A DNA stretch of 64,000 nucleotides, from contig NZ_CP160388.1 of assembly GCF_040732315.1 (NCBI RefSeq), positions 2,074,494 through 2,138,493 of the forward strand. The letters are read 5' to 3'. Under the pieces are notes generated by a model. It ran no database searches. It saw only the letters and a list, made by a program, of their open reading frames with translations, and was not told the origin of the DNA. Positions 17,797-27,506 of this stretch are shown here, piece by piece. The position numbers and the translations under genes are program-made. The DNA comes from Oryzisolibacter sp. LB2S. GTDB lineage: Bacteria > Pseudomonadota > Gammaproteobacteria > Burkholderiales > Burkholderiaceae_C. Position 1 is the first letter of the stretch. Every line of letters starts with the position of its first letter.

Positions 17797-19011
17797 ATGA
17801 GCCAGAACCCGCAAGACGCCGTCATCGTCTCCACCGCCCGCACGCCCATAGGCAAGGCCTACCGCGGCGCCTTCAATGACACCGAGGCCCCGGTGCTCGG
17901 CGGCCATGTGATCCGCGCGGCGCTGGCCAAGGCCGGCGTGGACGGCAAGGATGTGGACGACGTCATCCTCGGCATTGCCGCCCAGCAGGGCACGCAGGGC
18001 TACAACCTGGGGCGCCTGTGCACCTACACGGCCGGCCTGCCCGAGAGCGTGGGCGGCATGGCGATCGACCGCATGTGCGCCTCGGGCCTGGTGAGCATCG
18101 CCACGGCCGCCAAGGGCATCATGACGGGCGAGATGGACATCGCCGTGGCCGGCGGCCTGGAGTCCATCTCCCTCGTGCAGAACAAGCACAAGAACAGCTA
18201 CCGCGCCCAGTCCAAGGCGGTGCTGGCGGCCATGCCCACGGCCTACATCCAGATGATCGAGACGGCCGAGATCGTGAGCCGCCGCTACGACGTCTCGCGC
18301 GCCGCGCAGGACGAGTACTCGCTGCAAAGCCAGCAGCGCGTGGCCGCGGCCCAGGCCGCCGGGCTGTTTGCCGACGAGATCGTGCCGCTGACCACCAGCA
18401 AACTGCTGTTCGACAAGGAGGGTAACGAGACCGGCCGCGAGGAGGTCACGCTCGCTCAGGACGAGGGCAACCGCGCCAGCACCACGCTCGAGAGCCTGGC
18501 CGCGCTCAAGCCCGTGTGGAAGAACGGCCAGTGGGTGCCGCAGGGCGAGTTCATCACCGCGGGCAATGCCTCGCAGCTGTCCGACGGCGCCAGCGCCAGC
18601 GTGCTCATGAGCCGCGCCGAGGCGCAAAAACGCGGTCTCACGCCCCTGGGCACCTACCGTGGCCTGGCCGTCGCCGGCTGCGGCGCCGACGAGATGGGCA
18701 TTGGCCCGGTGTTCGCCATCCCCAAGCTGCTCGCGCGCCACGGCCTGACCGTGGCCGACATCGGCCTGTGGGAGATCAACGAGGCCTTTGCCTGCCAGGT
18801 GCTCTACTGCCGCGACCAGCTGGGCATTCCCAACGACCGGCTCAACGTCAACGGCGGCGCGATTGCCATCGGCCACCCGTTCGGCATGTCGGGCGCGCGC
18901 CTGGTGGGCCATGCGCTGCTCGAGGGCCGCAGGCGCGGCGTGCGCTACGCCGTGGTGAGCATGTGCATCGGCGGCGGCATGGGGGCGGCAGGGTTGTTCG
19001 AACTGGTGTAA
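17797..19011 (+). CDS. Thiolase (acetyl-CoA acyltransferase)
   Basis: This 404-residue thiolase has the catalytic cysteine in [10 protein letters not shown] near residue 92, [25 protein letters not shown] and the second cysteine in SMCIGGGMG. It differs clearly from the thiolase at 10030, so it may serve a separate cycle. AGAAAGAGA before the ATG acts as ribosome site. It is the last enzyme gene of the rightward catabolic array; 79 bp later comes the regulator gene. Confidence 0.85.
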   Translation: MSQNPQDAVIVSTARTPIGKAYRGAFNDTEAPVLGGHVIRAALAKAGVDGKDVDDVILGIAAQQGTQGYNLGRLCTYTAGLPESVGGMAIDRMCASGLVSIATAAKGIMTGEMDIAVAGGLESISLVQNKHKNSYRAQSKAVLAAMPTAYIQMIETAEIVSRRYDVSRAAQDEYSLQSQQRVAAAQAAGLFADEIVPLTTSKLLFDKEGNETGREEVTLAQDEGNRASTTLESLAALKPVWKNGQWVPQGEFITAGNASQLSDGASASVLMSRAEAQKRGLTPLGTYRGLAVAGCGADEMGIGPVFAIPKLLARHGLTVADIGLWEINEAFACQVLYCRDQLGIPNDRLNVNGGAIAIGHPFGMSGARLVGHALLEGRRRGVRYAVVSMCIGGGMGAAGLFELV

Positions 19012-19090
19012 ACCAGTACACCATTGTCGCGGCGCGAGGTCCGACCACCGTTAGACTTTCGCGTCCCCGTTTTTTTGCCGTCAGCTGCCC

Positions 19091-20251
19091 ATGTCCGACC
19101 TTCCGCCGTCCTCCGGCACCGCAAGCAGTCCCATCACCCTGGACAGGTTCAGCCAGATTCTTGACAAGCTCTACGATGCAGCGCTGAACCCCGACGGCTG
19201 GGAAGGCTGCCTGGACGCCATTCGCGACGAGCTGGGCGGCAACTATGTGTCGCTCATCGTGCGCACCGTGACGGCCGAGGACACGGGGCTCATCGTCTCT
19301 GTCAGCAAGGACCGCCGGACCCTCGAACAGGTCACGCCCAACCTCAACGTCAGCCCGTTCACGGGTGTGCAGCCGGACCGGCTGGTGACGAATGCGGACG
19401 TGATCTCCGACAGCGAATGGCGCGCCTCGGCCTACTACCGCGACTGGTGCGCGCCGCATGGTGTCTACCACGTGATGGCGGCCGACATCGGCACGCGCGA
19501 CGGCGAGGTCTATGGCTTTCGCGTCACGCGCAGCGAGCAGGATCCCCCCTTCGGCGAGGCCGAGAAGGACCTGGGCCGGCGCCTGATTCCGCACATCAAG
19601 CGCGCGCTCAATCTGCACCTGTCCATCCACCAGGACCGCAAGGTGCTCTCGCTCTACAGCCGGGCCATGGCGCAGCTGCTCGTGGGCGTGGTGGTGCTGG
19701 ACAAGGACAGCAACGTCATCGAGTGCAATCCGGCCGCCAAGTCCATCCTGGACATGCAGGACGGGCTGCGCGTCGTGGGGCACCAGCTCGAGGCCACCTA
19801 CGCCAACGACAACCGCAAGCTGCAGCGCATGATCAAGGACGCGCTCCAACCCACGGAGCAGAAAATGGGTCTGACCGAGGCCCTGTCCGTCAGCCGCCCC
19901 TCGGGCCAGCTCGCCTGGGGCGTGGTCGTGCAAAGCATCTCACCCGACGAGTGGACCGAGGGCAAGCAGCGCCCAGCCGTCGCCGTGTTCGTGCGCGACT
20001 CCGAGAGCAAGACCCAGCCGCCCGTCAAGCTAGCCCAGCAGCTCTTTCAGCTGACCCCGGCAGAGACCATGCTGGCCATACAGCTGGCCAATGGCATGTC
20101 GCTCGAAGAGGCCGCAGAGGCGCTCAACATCCGCCGCAACACGGCGCGTGCGCATCTGCGCTCCATCTTCTCCAAGACCGGCGTGCGCCGTCAGATGGAG
20201 CTGGTGCGCATCTTCCTCAACAGCGTCGCCTGGCTGGGCGCCAAGGATTGA
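19091..20251 (+). CDS. LuxR-type transcription regulator, TeiR-like
   Basis: The 386-residue protein has a PAS-like middle region (GVVVLDKDSNVIECNPAAKSIL) and a C-terminal LuxR-type helix-turn-helix at about 318-380 (LTPAETMLAIQLANGMSLEEAA, then NTARAHLRSIFSKTG). Its size and layout match TeiR, the LuxR-family activator of steroid catabolism in Comamonas testosteroni. Its place at the end of the cluster supports a role as local regulator. No phosphorylation receiver domain is seen, so it probably senses a ligand or partner through the N-terminal part. The ligand is unknown. Confidence 0.75.
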   Translation: MSDLPPSSGTASSPITLDRFSQILDKLYDAALNPDGWEGCLDAIRDELGGNYVSLIVRTVTAEDTGLIVSVSKDRRTLEQVTPNLNVSPFTGVQPDRLVTNADVISDSEWRASAYYRDWCAPHGVYHVMAADIGTRDGEVYGFRVTRSEQDPPFGEAEKDLGRRLIPHIKRALNLHLSIHQDRKVLSLYSRAMAQLLVGVVVLDKDSNVIECNPAAKSILDMQDGLRVVGHQLEATYANDNRKLQRMIKDALQPTEQKMGLTEALSVSRPSGQLAWGVVVQSISPDEWTEGKQRPAVAVFVRDSESKTQPPVKLAQQLFQLTPAETMLAIQLANGMSLEEAAEALNIRRNTARAHLRSIFSKTGVRRQMELVRIFLNSVAWLGAKD

Positions 20252-20279
20252 CTCGGGCCTGATCGACTCGGGTTGATTT

Positions 20280-20331
20280 GAGCCTTTCAGGCCTCCAGCG
20301 CCGCCCATCAAGCGCCGAAGGCTCCTTTTTT
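20280..20331 (+). terminator. Intrinsic terminator after the LuxR gene
   Basis: GAGCCT at 20280 pairs with AGGCTC at 20319-20324, with an inner GCGC/GCGC stem, followed by a run of six T at 20326-20331. It lies between convergent genes and would stop the rightward catabolic transcript. Confidence 0.65.
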
Positions 20332-20355
20332 CATAGTGCAAACCAGCGCGGCGCA

Positions 20356-22482
20356 CTACACCGTGCGCCCCGCATGGTGGCCGCTGTGCATGGCGCCCTC
20401 GATGTAGCCCAGCGCCGCGCTGTCGCCCAGGCGCCGCACCGGCACGCGGGTCAGCGCCTGCAGCTGTTCGGCCGCACCCGCGTCGGGCTCGGCGCCCAGG
20501 GCCAGCACCACGGAGTCGGCGTCGGTGCGCTGCTCCTGGCCCTTGCGGTCCAGCCAGACCACCTGCTTGCGCTCTATGCGCTGCACCTGGGCCTGCAGCT
20601 GCAGCTTGCCATGGGCCCGCACGGCCTCGAACACGCGCCAGCGGCGCACGATGGGCAGCTCCGTACCCGGATGCGTGCCGGGCTCGAGCACCGTGACCTC
20701 ACGCCCGCGCGCCAGCAGAAACTCGGCCAGCTCCAGCCCCACGAGGCCACCACCAATGATGACCACGCGCTTGCCCAGGGGCATCCACAGCCTTGACAGG
20801 CTTTGCAGCGCGGCCGCGCTGTCGGTCACGCCCAGCATGCCGCCGGCCTTGAACAGCGCGCGCTCGGCCATGCTGAGCTTGGCCTTGGCCACCTCGTCGG
20901 CGCGGTCGCCCGTCATCAGGCGGCGCAGCTCGTCGCCGCTCCACACATGGTTTTGCTCCGCTCCCTCGATGGCCGGGGCCGCGCGCCGTGCGCCGGTGGC
21001 CACGAGGATCTCGTCGGGCTTGATCCGCTCGAGCAGCGCCGCATCCACCGTGGTGCCCAGAAGCACCTCGATGCGCGGGTGCTGCATCTGGCGCACCAGA
21101 TAGTCGAGCAGGCGGCCGTTTTCCGGATAGGCCAGGCCGGCAAAGAACAGCGTGCCGCCCAGGCGGTCGCTGCGCTCGACCAGCGTCACACGGTGGCCGC
21201 GCAGTGCCGCCATGCGCGCGGCCTCCATGCCCGCGGGCCCGCCGCCGACGACGAGCACATGGCGCTGCGTTGCCGCCGGCGTGATGGGCGCCTCGTGCTC
21301 GTGACCGGTCTGCGCGTTCACGGCGCACTTGATGCCGCGGTTGACGAAGATCTCACTCACGCAGGCATAGCAGTAGATGCAGGGGCGGATGTCCTGCGCC
21401 CTGCCCTCGTGCAGCTTGTTGGGCAGGTCCGGGTCGGCCAGCAGCTTGCGGCCCATGGCGATGAAGTCCACGTCACCGGCCGCAATGGCCGCGGCGCCGG
21501 CCTCGGGCTCCACGCGACCGGCCACGATGATGGGCAGGCTCACCGCGCGTTTGAAGGCCCCGGCATAGTCCAGGTAGGCACCGGGCTGCTGGGGGATGGG
21601 CGCATCGGTGAAGTCGCTGCCGCAGGTCAGGCGCGCATAGGCCGAGACGCTGATGGCGTTCACGCCGAGCTGCTCGCACAGGCGCGCGCTCGAGAGCGCC
21701 TCCTCGAGCTCGATGCCGCCCGGCGTGTGCATCTCCTGCGCGTCCAGGCGCACCCAGATGGGATAGTCGGGGCCGACGCGCCGGCGCACCTCGGTGAGGA
21801 TTTCACGCATCAGGCGCGAGCGGTTCTCGTAGCTGCCGCCGTAGCCGTCCTGGCGCTGGTTGAAGTACGGCGAGAGAAAGCCCGCGATGATGTAGTTGTG
21901 CGCGCAATGCACCTCGACCGCATCAAAGCCCGCCTGCTGCGCGCGCACCGCGGCCGCGGCATACCACTCAATCATCTGGGCGATGTCGGCCTCGTCCATC
22001 ACGCGATAGCGGTCCGGATGCGGGCCCACGCCGACGAAGGTGGACAGCTCCTGCGGCGTGATGGTGCCCATGGACGCATTGGGCGGCAGCGCCGGCGGCA
22101 CCGAGGGCACCCACATCTCACGCCCGTGCGCGCGGTCGTTGGCCGCCACCTTGCCGCTGTGGTTGATCTGAATCGCAGCCTTGGCGCCATGCGCATGAAT
22201 GCGGCGCACCACCTCGGCCAGCGTGGGAATGAACTCGTCCTTGGAGATGCCGAGCTGATGCGGCTCGCTGGTGCCGCTGGGCCAGGACACGGCCGTCGTG
22301 CCCAGAATGACCAGGCCCGCGCCGCCGCGCGCGCGCGCCTCGTAGTAGGCCTGGGTACGCTCGGTGGCGTGCCCGTCCAGTCCACCGAAGTTCTCGCCCA
22401 TGGGCGCCAGGGCGATGCGGTTGCGCAGTTCCAGCGAGCCGATGCGGCCGGGCTGGAGCAGGGAAGCGTAGGGGTTGGCCAT
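20356..22482 (-). CDS. FadH/BaiCD-type NADH:flavin oxidoreductase with iron-sulfur site
   Basis: The 708-residue protein has an N-terminal old-yellow-enzyme TIM barrel (ELRNRIALAPMGEN; catalytic-region HCAHNYIIAGFLSP; YGGSYENRSR), a cysteine cluster for a 4Fe-4S centre (CIYCYACVSE, with a further C 12 residues on), and C-terminal FAD/NAD domains (VVGGGPAGMEAARMAA and IIGGGLVGLELAEFL). This is the layout of 2,4-dienoyl-CoA reductase and of the bile-acid enzymes BaiCD/BaiH. Beside a steroid cluster, reduction of a ring or side-chain double bond is likely. It is transcribed leftward, divergent from etfB across 147 bp. Confidence 0.85.
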   Translation of the reverse strand: MANPYASLLQPGRIGSLELRNRIALAPMGENFGGLDGHATERTQAYYEARARGGAGLVILGTTAVSWPSGTSEPHQLGISKDEFIPTLAEVVRRIHAHGAKAAIQINHSGKVAANDRAHGREMWVPSVPPALPPNASMGTITPQELSTFVGVGPHPDRYRVMDEADIAQMIEWYAAAAVRAQQAGFDAVEVHCAHNYIIAGFLSPYFNQRQDGYGGSYENRSRLMREILTEVRRRVGPDYPIWVRLDAQEMHTPGGIELEEALSSARLCEQLGVNAISVSAYARLTCGSDFTDAPIPQQPGAYLDYAGAFKRAVSLPIIVAGRVEPEAGAAAIAAGDVDFIAMGRKLLADPDLPNKLHEGRAQDIRPCIYCYACVSEIFVNRGIKCAVNAQTGHEHEAPITPAATQRHVLVVGGGPAGMEAARMAALRGHRVTLVERSDRLGGTLFFAGLAYPENGRLLDYLVRQMQHPRIEVLLGTTVDAALLERIKPDEILVATGARRAAPAIEGAEQNHVWSGDELRRLMTGDRADEVAKAKLSMAERALFKAGGMLGVTDSAAALQSLSRLWMPLGKRVVIIGGGLVGLELAEFLLARGREVTVLEPGTHPGTELPIVRRWRVFEAVRAHGKLQLQAQVQRIERKQVVWLDRKGQEQRTDADSVVLALGAEPDAGAAEQLQALTRVPVRRLGDSAALGYIEGAMHSGHHAGRTV

Positions 22483-22546
22483 GTGGGGATCTCTTGCTTA
22501 TGAGTGACAGCTGCAGCCATTGTGGAAAAACCCCTGCGCGCAACAT

Positions 22547-22560
22547 CGTCCATTTGGACG
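22547..22560. promoter_or_regulatory. 14-bp palindrome in the divergent etfB/reductase promoter region
   Basis: CGTCCATTTGGACG is a perfect 6+2+6 inverted repeat, 83-70 bp before etfB and 65-78 bp before the divergent reductase gene. It shares the GTC-n-CATTTG-n-GAC layout with the palindrome at 2063-2078. It may be an operator common to both units; the regulator is unknown. Confidence 0.3.
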
Positions 22561-22629
22561 CATCCTGCGAGCATCCTTTGCGCCAAAGTCTCGGCCAGTT
22601 CGCTGTTTTTGCATGAGAGAAAGCCCGAT

Positions 22630-23379
22630 ATGAAAATCCTCGTCCCCGTCAAACGCGTGGTGGACTACAACGTGAAGGTCCGCGTGAAGTCGGACGGCAC
22701 GGGTGTGGACATCGCCAACGTCAAGATGAGCATGAACCCCTTTGACGAGATCGCCGTCGAAGAGGCCGTGCGCCTGAAGGAAAAGGGCGCCGCCACCGAG
22801 GTCATCGCCGTCTCCTGCGGCGTCACCCAATGCCAGGAAACCCTGCGCACCGCCCTGGCCATTGGTGCCGACCGCGCCATCCTGGTCGAGACCGATGCCG
22901 AGCTCCAGCCCCTGGCCGTGGCCAAGCTGCTCAAGGCCCTGGTCGACAAGGAACAGCCCGGCCTCGTGATCCTGGGCAAGCAGGCCATCGACGACGACGC
23001 CAACCAGACCGGCCAGATGCTCGCGGCCCTGGCCGACCTGCCCCAGGCCACGTTCGCGAGCAAGGTCGAGGTCGCAGGTGACAAGGTCAACGTCACGCGC
23101 GAGGTCGACGGCGGCCTGGAAACCCTGGAGCTGAGCCAGCCGGCCGTCATCACCACCGACCTGCGCCTGAACGAGCCGCGCTACGTCACGCTGCCCAACA
23201 TCATGAAGGCCAAGAAAAAGCCGCTCGAGACCGTCAAGCCCGAGGACCTGGGCGTGGACGTGGCCCCGCGCCTGAAGACCCTCAAGGTGGCCGAGCCCCC
23301 GAAGCGCGGCGCCGGCATCAAGGTGCCCGACGTGGCCACGCTGGTCGCCAAACTCAGGAATGAAGCCAAGGTAATTTGA
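22630..23379 (+). CDS. etfB: Electron transfer flavoprotein beta subunit
   Basis: This 249-residue protein has the typical start [14 protein letters not shown] and the EtfB signature [23 protein letters not shown]. With EtfA it accepts electrons from acyl-CoA dehydrogenases and passes them to the ETF-quinone oxidoreductase. The ATG at 22630 is preceded by GAGAGAAAG and matches known EtfB starts; an upstream in-frame start at 22504 would add unrelated residues. The gene is near six genes that would use ETF, but it is probably the general cellular copy. Confidence 0.95.
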   Translation: MKILVPVKRVVDYNVKVRVKSDGTGVDIANVKMSMNPFDEIAVEEAVRLKEKGAATEVIAVSCGVTQCQETLRTALAIGADRAILVETDAELQPLAVAKLLKALVDKEQPGLVILGKQAIDDDANQTGQMLAALADLPQATFASKVEVAGDKVNVTREVDGGLETLELSQPAVITTDLRLNEPRYVTLPNIMKAKKKPLETVKPEDLGVDVAPRLKTLKVAEPPKRGAGIKVPDVATLVAKLRNEAKVI

Positions 23380-23384
23380 GGCCC

Positions 23385-23500
23385 CCCTGAGCCGCTTCGC
23401 GTCTTCCCCCCAGGGGGACGACACCTTCGGTGCGGGGCGGCCCTTCCTCGGTGTCTCCCGCCTGGGCCGCGCCAGTCTCCACGGTCGCGGGCGATGCGCG
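23385..23500. repeat. Intergenic repeat between etfB and etfA
   Basis: A spacer of about 155 bp separates etfB and etfA, with GCGGGGCGGCCCTT followed by a GTGTCT stretch. It closely resembles 8770-8900. A short inverted repeat (CCCCCCTG...CAGGGGG) near its start may form a hairpin. It is unusual for etfBA to be split this far, but no gene is seen in the gap. Confidence 0.55.
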
Positions 23501-23534
23501 GCACCATCCACGATTCAAGAGAAAGACGACTGAA

Positions 23535-24467
23535 ATGACCGCACTTGTTATTGCAGAACACGACAACGCAAGCCTGAAGAGCGCCACCCTCAACACCGTC
23601 ACGGCCGCCGCCGCCTGCGGGGGCGAGGTCCATGTGCTTGTCGCCGGAGAAAACGCTGGCGCCGCCGCCCAGGCCGCCGCCCAGATCGCCGGCGTCGCCA
23701 AGGTGCTGCACGCCGACGGCGCCGCCTTGAAGGACGGCCTGGCGGAAAACCTCGCCGCCCAGGTGCTCGCCATTGCCGGCGGCTACAGCCACATCCTGTT
23801 CCCGGCCACGGCCAGCGGCAAGAACGTGGCCCCGCGCGTGGCCGCCAAGCTCGACGTGGCGCAGATCAGCGACATCACCCGCGTCGACAGCCCCGACACC
23901 TTCGAGCGCCCCATCTACGCGGGCAACGCGATTGCCACCGTGCAAAGCGCCGACGCCGTGAAGGTCATCACCGTGCGCGGCACGGGCTTTGATGCGGCCG
24001 CTGCCACCGGTGGCAGCGCCCAGGTCGAGACCATCGCCGCCGTGCAGGACGCGGGCAAGAGCCGCTTTGTGGGCTGCGAGGTCACCAAGAGCGACCGGCC
24101 CGAGCTCACCGCCGCCAAGATCATCGTCTCGGGCGGCCGCGCGCTGGGCTCAAGCGAGAAGTTCAACGAGGTCATCACGCCGCTGGCCGACAAGCTCGGT
24201 GCGGCCATTGGCGCGAGCCGCGCGGCCGTGGACGCGGGCTATGCACCGAACGACCTGCAGGTGGGCCAGACGGGCAAGATCGTCGCGCCCCAGCTCTACA
24301 TCGCCTGCGGCATCTCGGGTGCGATCCAGCACCTGGCGGGCATGAAGGACAGCAAGGTCATCGTGGCCATCAACAAGGACCCCGAGGCCCCCATCTTCAG
24401 CGTGGCCGACTATGGGCTGGAGGCCGATCTGTTTGTGGCCGTGCCGGAACTGGCTCAGGCGCTGTAG
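23535..24467 (+). CDS. etfA: Electron transfer flavoprotein alpha subunit
   Basis: The 310-residue EtfA has a C-terminal FAD domain with [36 protein letters not shown] and [17 protein letters not shown], all highly typical. [14 protein letters not shown] is the usual N-terminus; in-frame codons upstream lie in the intergenic repeat and are not used. It forms the heterodimer with EtfB. Confidence 0.95.
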   Translation: MTALVIAEHDNASLKSATLNTVTAAAACGGEVHVLVAGENAGAAAQAAAQIAGVAKVLHADGAALKDGLAENLAAQVLAIAGGYSHILFPATASGKNVAPRVAAKLDVAQISDITRVDSPDTFERPIYAGNAIATVQSADAVKVITVRGTGFDAAAATGGSAQVETIAAVQDAGKSRFVGCEVTKSDRPELTAAKIIVSGGRALGSSEKFNEVITPLADKLGAAIGASRAAVDAGYAPNDLQVGQTGKIVAPQLYIACGISGAIQHLAGMKDSKVIVAINKDPEAPIFSVADYGLEADLFVAVPELAQAL

Positions 24468-24584
24468 ACGCATTTCAAGCGAAATACGCCTCTAATCCTT
24501 GCAGAACAAGCGCCGACAGCTATCAACTCAAGAGCATGGTTGCAAGCGAATAAAATCCCCTCATCCTCCGAACCATTGCCTTTG

Positions 24585-24610
24585 ACGGCATCCCACGGGA
24601 TGCCGTTTTT
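24585..24610 (+). terminator. Intrinsic terminator or attenuator just before valS
   Basis: ACGGCATCC at 24585-24593 pairs perfectly with GGATGCCGT at 24598-24606 around CCAC-type loop bases, followed by TTTTT to 24610. It ends only 8 bp before the valS start codon. It could end the etfBA transcript, or, if valS is transcribed from the AT-rich stretch near 24550, act as an attenuator in the valS leader. Confidence 0.65.
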
Positions 24611-24617
24611 CATTGCC

Positions 24618-27497
24618 ATGAGCGACACCCCAGCACAACCCGGCCTGCAATCCCTGTCCAAATCCTTTGAACCCGCCGCCCTCGAAGCGCATTGGGGCCC
24701 CGAGTGGGAAAGGCGCGGCTATGGCAGCGCCGGCGTGCGCGGAAGCGGCCAGGCCGATGCCGGCGCGCCAGCCTTCTGCATCCAGCTGCCGCCGCCCAAT
24801 GTGACCGGCACGCTGCACATGGGCCACGCGTTCAACCAGACCATCATGGACAGCCTGACGCGCTACCACCGCATGGTCGGGCACAACACGGCCTGGATTC
24901 CGGGCACGGACCATGCCGGCATCGCCACGCAGATCGTCGTCGAGCGCCAGCTGCAGGAGCAAGGCGTGAGCCGCCACGACCTGGGCCGCCCCGCGTTCGT
25001 GAAGAAGGTCTGGGAGTGGAAGGAAAAGTCCGGCAACACCATCACCACGCAGATGCGCCGCCTGGGCGACACGGTGGACTGGAGCCGCGAGTACTTCACC
25101 ATGGACGACAAGCTCTCCAAGGTGGTCACCGAGACCTTCGTCAAGCTGTATGAGCAGGGCCTGATCTACCGTGGCAAGCGCCTGGTCAACTGGGACCCGG
25201 TGCTGCAGTCGGCCGTCTCCGACCTGGAGGTGGAGAACGAGGAGAAGGACGGGTCGCTCTGGCACATCGCCTACCCCCTGGCCGATGGCAGCGGCCAGCT
25301 GATCGTGGCCACCACCCGCCCCGAGACCATGCTGGGCGACGTGGCCGTGATGGTCCACCCCGAGGATGAGCGCTACCAGCATCTGATCGGCAAGATGGTG
25401 AAGCTGCCGCTGTGCGACCGCGAAATCCCCGTGATTGCCGACGCCTACGTGGACAAGGCATTCGGCACCGGCGTGGTCAAGGTCACGCCCGCGCATGATC
25501 AGAACGACTATGCCGTGGGCCAGCGCCACGGCCTGCCGATGATCTGCGTGCTCACGCTCGCGGCCACCATCAACGACCAGGCGCCCGAGAAATACCGTGG
25601 CATGGACCGCTTTGCCGCGCGCAAGGCCGTGGTGGCCGACCTCGAGGCCCTGGGCCTGCTGGTCGAGACCAAGAAGCACAAGCTCATGGTGCCGATCTGC
25701 ACGCGCACCGGCCAGGTCATCGAGCCCATGCTGACCGACCAGTGGTTCGTCGCCATGAACAAGGTGGCCAAGGACGGCACGGGCGATGCCACGGGCAAGT
25801 CCATCGCTCAGAAGGCCATCGATGCCGTGGCCAGCGGCCAGGTCAGCTTTGTGCCCGAGAACTGGGTCAACACCTACAACCAGTGGATGAACAACATCCA
25901 GGACTGGTGCATCTCGCGCCAGCTCTGGTGGGGCCACCAGATTCCGGCCTGGTACGACGAGGACGGCCATGTCTACGTGGCCAAGTCTGAGGCCGAGGCG
26001 CAGGCGCAGGCGCCCGGAAAGACGCTCAAGCGCGACCCCGACGTGCTCGACACCTGGTATTCCAGCGCGCTGGTGCCCTTCTCGACGCTGGGCTGGCCCC
26101 ACCAGACGGACAGCGCCACCGACGACTACAACCTCTACCTGCCCTCCTCCGTGCTGGTCACGGGCTACGACATCATCTTCTTCTGGGTGGCCAGGATGAT
26201 CATGATGAGCACGCATTTCACGGGCCGCGTGCCGTTCAGGCATGTCTACATCCACGGCCTGGTTCTCGACGCCCAGGGCAAGAAGATGAGCAAGAGCGAG
26301 GGCAACGTGCTCGACCCCGTCGACCTGATCGACGGCATTGCCCTCGAGCCCCTGCTGGAAAAGCGCACCCAGGGCCTGCGCCGCCCCGAGACCGCGCCCA
26401 AGGTGCGCAAGAACACCGAGAAGGAATTCCCCGAGGGCATTCCGGCCTATGGCGCGGACGCGCTGCGCTTCACCTTCGCCGCGCTCGCGAGCCTGGGGCG
26501 CAGCATCAACTTTGACAGCAAGCGCTGCGAGGGCTATCGCAACTTCTGCAACAAGCTCTGGAACGCGTCGCGCTTTGTGCTGATGAACTGTGAGGGCTAC
26601 GACTGCGGCCTGGATCCGCAGGCGGAATGCACCGAGGCCTACATGCAGTTCAGCCAGCCGGACCGCTGGATTGCCTCGCGCCTGCAGAAGGTCGAGGCCG
26701 AGGTGGCCAGGGGCTTTGCCGAGTACCGCCTGGACAACGTCGCCAACACCATTTACGACTTCGTCTGGAACGAGTTCTGCGACTGGTACCTGGAGATCGC
26801 CAAGGTGCAGATCCAGACCGGCAACGTGCAGCAGCAGCGCGCCACGCGCCGCACACTGATCCGCACGCTCGAGGCCATTCTGCGTCTGGCCCATCCCATC
26901 ATCCCGTTCGTGACCGAGGCGCTGTGGCAGGTCGTGGCCCCGCTGGCGGACCGCGCGGGCGCGTCGATTGCCATCGCCCCCTACCCCCAGGCGCAGGAGC
27001 AGAAGATCGACGAGGGCGCGGAAGCCTATGTGGCGCGCATCCAGGCCATGGTGGACGCCTGCCGCCAGCTGCGCGGCGAGATGGGCGTATCGCCCGCCCA
27101 GCGCCTGCCGCTCCTGGCCGTGGCCGACAACGCCGATGAGGCGCAGTTTCTGCGCGCCAACGCCGCCGTGCTGCAAAACCTGGCCAAGCTCAGCGAGGTC
27201 AAGGTGTTTGACGACGCAGCCGCCTGGGCCAAAGAGGCGCAGAACGCCCCGGTCAACGTGGTGGGCGCGGCGCGCCTGGCGCTGTTCGTCGAGATCGACG
27301 TGGCGGCCGAGAAGGCCCGCCTGTCCAAGGAGGCCGCGCGCCTGTCGGGCGAGATCGCCAAGGCCAACGCCAAGCTCGGCAACGAGGCCTTCGTGGCCAA
27401 GGCGCCACCGGCCGTGATCGAGCAGGAGAAGAAGCGCGTGGCCGACTTTGGCGCGACGCTCGCACGCATCCAGGAGCAACTCGCCCGCCTGGGCTGA
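24618..27497 (+). CDS. valS: Valine-tRNA ligase
   Basis: This 959-residue class I aminoacyl-tRNA synthetase charges tRNA-Val. The HIGH-type motif appears in [16 protein letters not shown] near residue 57 and the KMSKS loop in KKMSKSEGN, with an editing (CP1) domain between them ([17 protein letters not shown]). The C-terminus has the coiled-coil tail typical of ValRS ([25 protein letters not shown]...). The ATG at 24618 is chosen because an upstream one at 24600 lies inside the terminator stem. No strong ribosome site precedes it. Confidence 0.96.
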   Translation: MSDTPAQPGLQSLSKSFEPAALEAHWGPEWERRGYGSAGVRGSGQADAGAPAFCIQLPPPNVTGTLHMGHAFNQTIMDSLTRYHRMVGHNTAWIPGTDHAGIATQIVVERQLQEQGVSRHDLGRPAFVKKVWEWKEKSGNTITTQMRRLGDTVDWSREYFTMDDKLSKVVTETFVKLYEQGLIYRGKRLVNWDPVLQSAVSDLEVENEEKDGSLWHIAYPLADGSGQLIVATTRPETMLGDVAVMVHPEDERYQHLIGKMVKLPLCDREIPVIADAYVDKAFGTGVVKVTPAHDQNDYAVGQRHGLPMICVLTLAATINDQAPEKYRGMDRFAARKAVVADLEALGLLVETKKHKLMVPICTRTGQVIEPMLTDQWFVAMNKVAKDGTGDATGKSIAQKAIDAVASGQVSFVPENWVNTYNQWMNNIQDWCISRQLWWGHQIPAWYDEDGHVYVAKSEAEAQAQAPGKTLKRDPDVLDTWYSSALVPFSTLGWPHQTDSATDDYNLYLPSSVLVTGYDIIFFWVARMIMMSTHFTGRVPFRHVYIHGLVLDAQGKKMSKSEGNVLDPVDLIDGIALEPLLEKRTQGLRRPETAPKVRKNTEKEFPEGIPAYGADALRFTFAALASLGRSINFDSKRCEGYRNFCNKLWNASRFVLMNCEGYDCGLDPQAECTEAYMQFSQPDRWIASRLQKVEAEVARGFAEYRLDNVANTIYDFVWNEFCDWYLEIAKVQIQTGNVQQQRATRRTLIRTLEAILRLAHPIIPFVTEALWQVVAPLADRAGASIAIAPYPQAQEQKIDEGAEAYVARIQAMVDACRQLRGEMGVSPAQRLPLLAVADNADEAQFLRANAAVLQNLAKLSEVKVFDDAAAWAKEAQNAPVNVVGAARLALFVEIDVAAEKARLSKEAARLSGEIAKANAKLGNEAFVAKAPPAVIEQEKKRVADFGATLARIQEQLARLG

Positions 27498-27506
27498 TCG
27501 CCTGCC

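Noticed and set aside
19012..19090. Shared promoter motif (TTGTCGC ... CGTTAGNCT) with the region before 2199
   Set aside because: The distance between the two parts differs widely (about 48 versus 25 bp), so similarity is probably chance.
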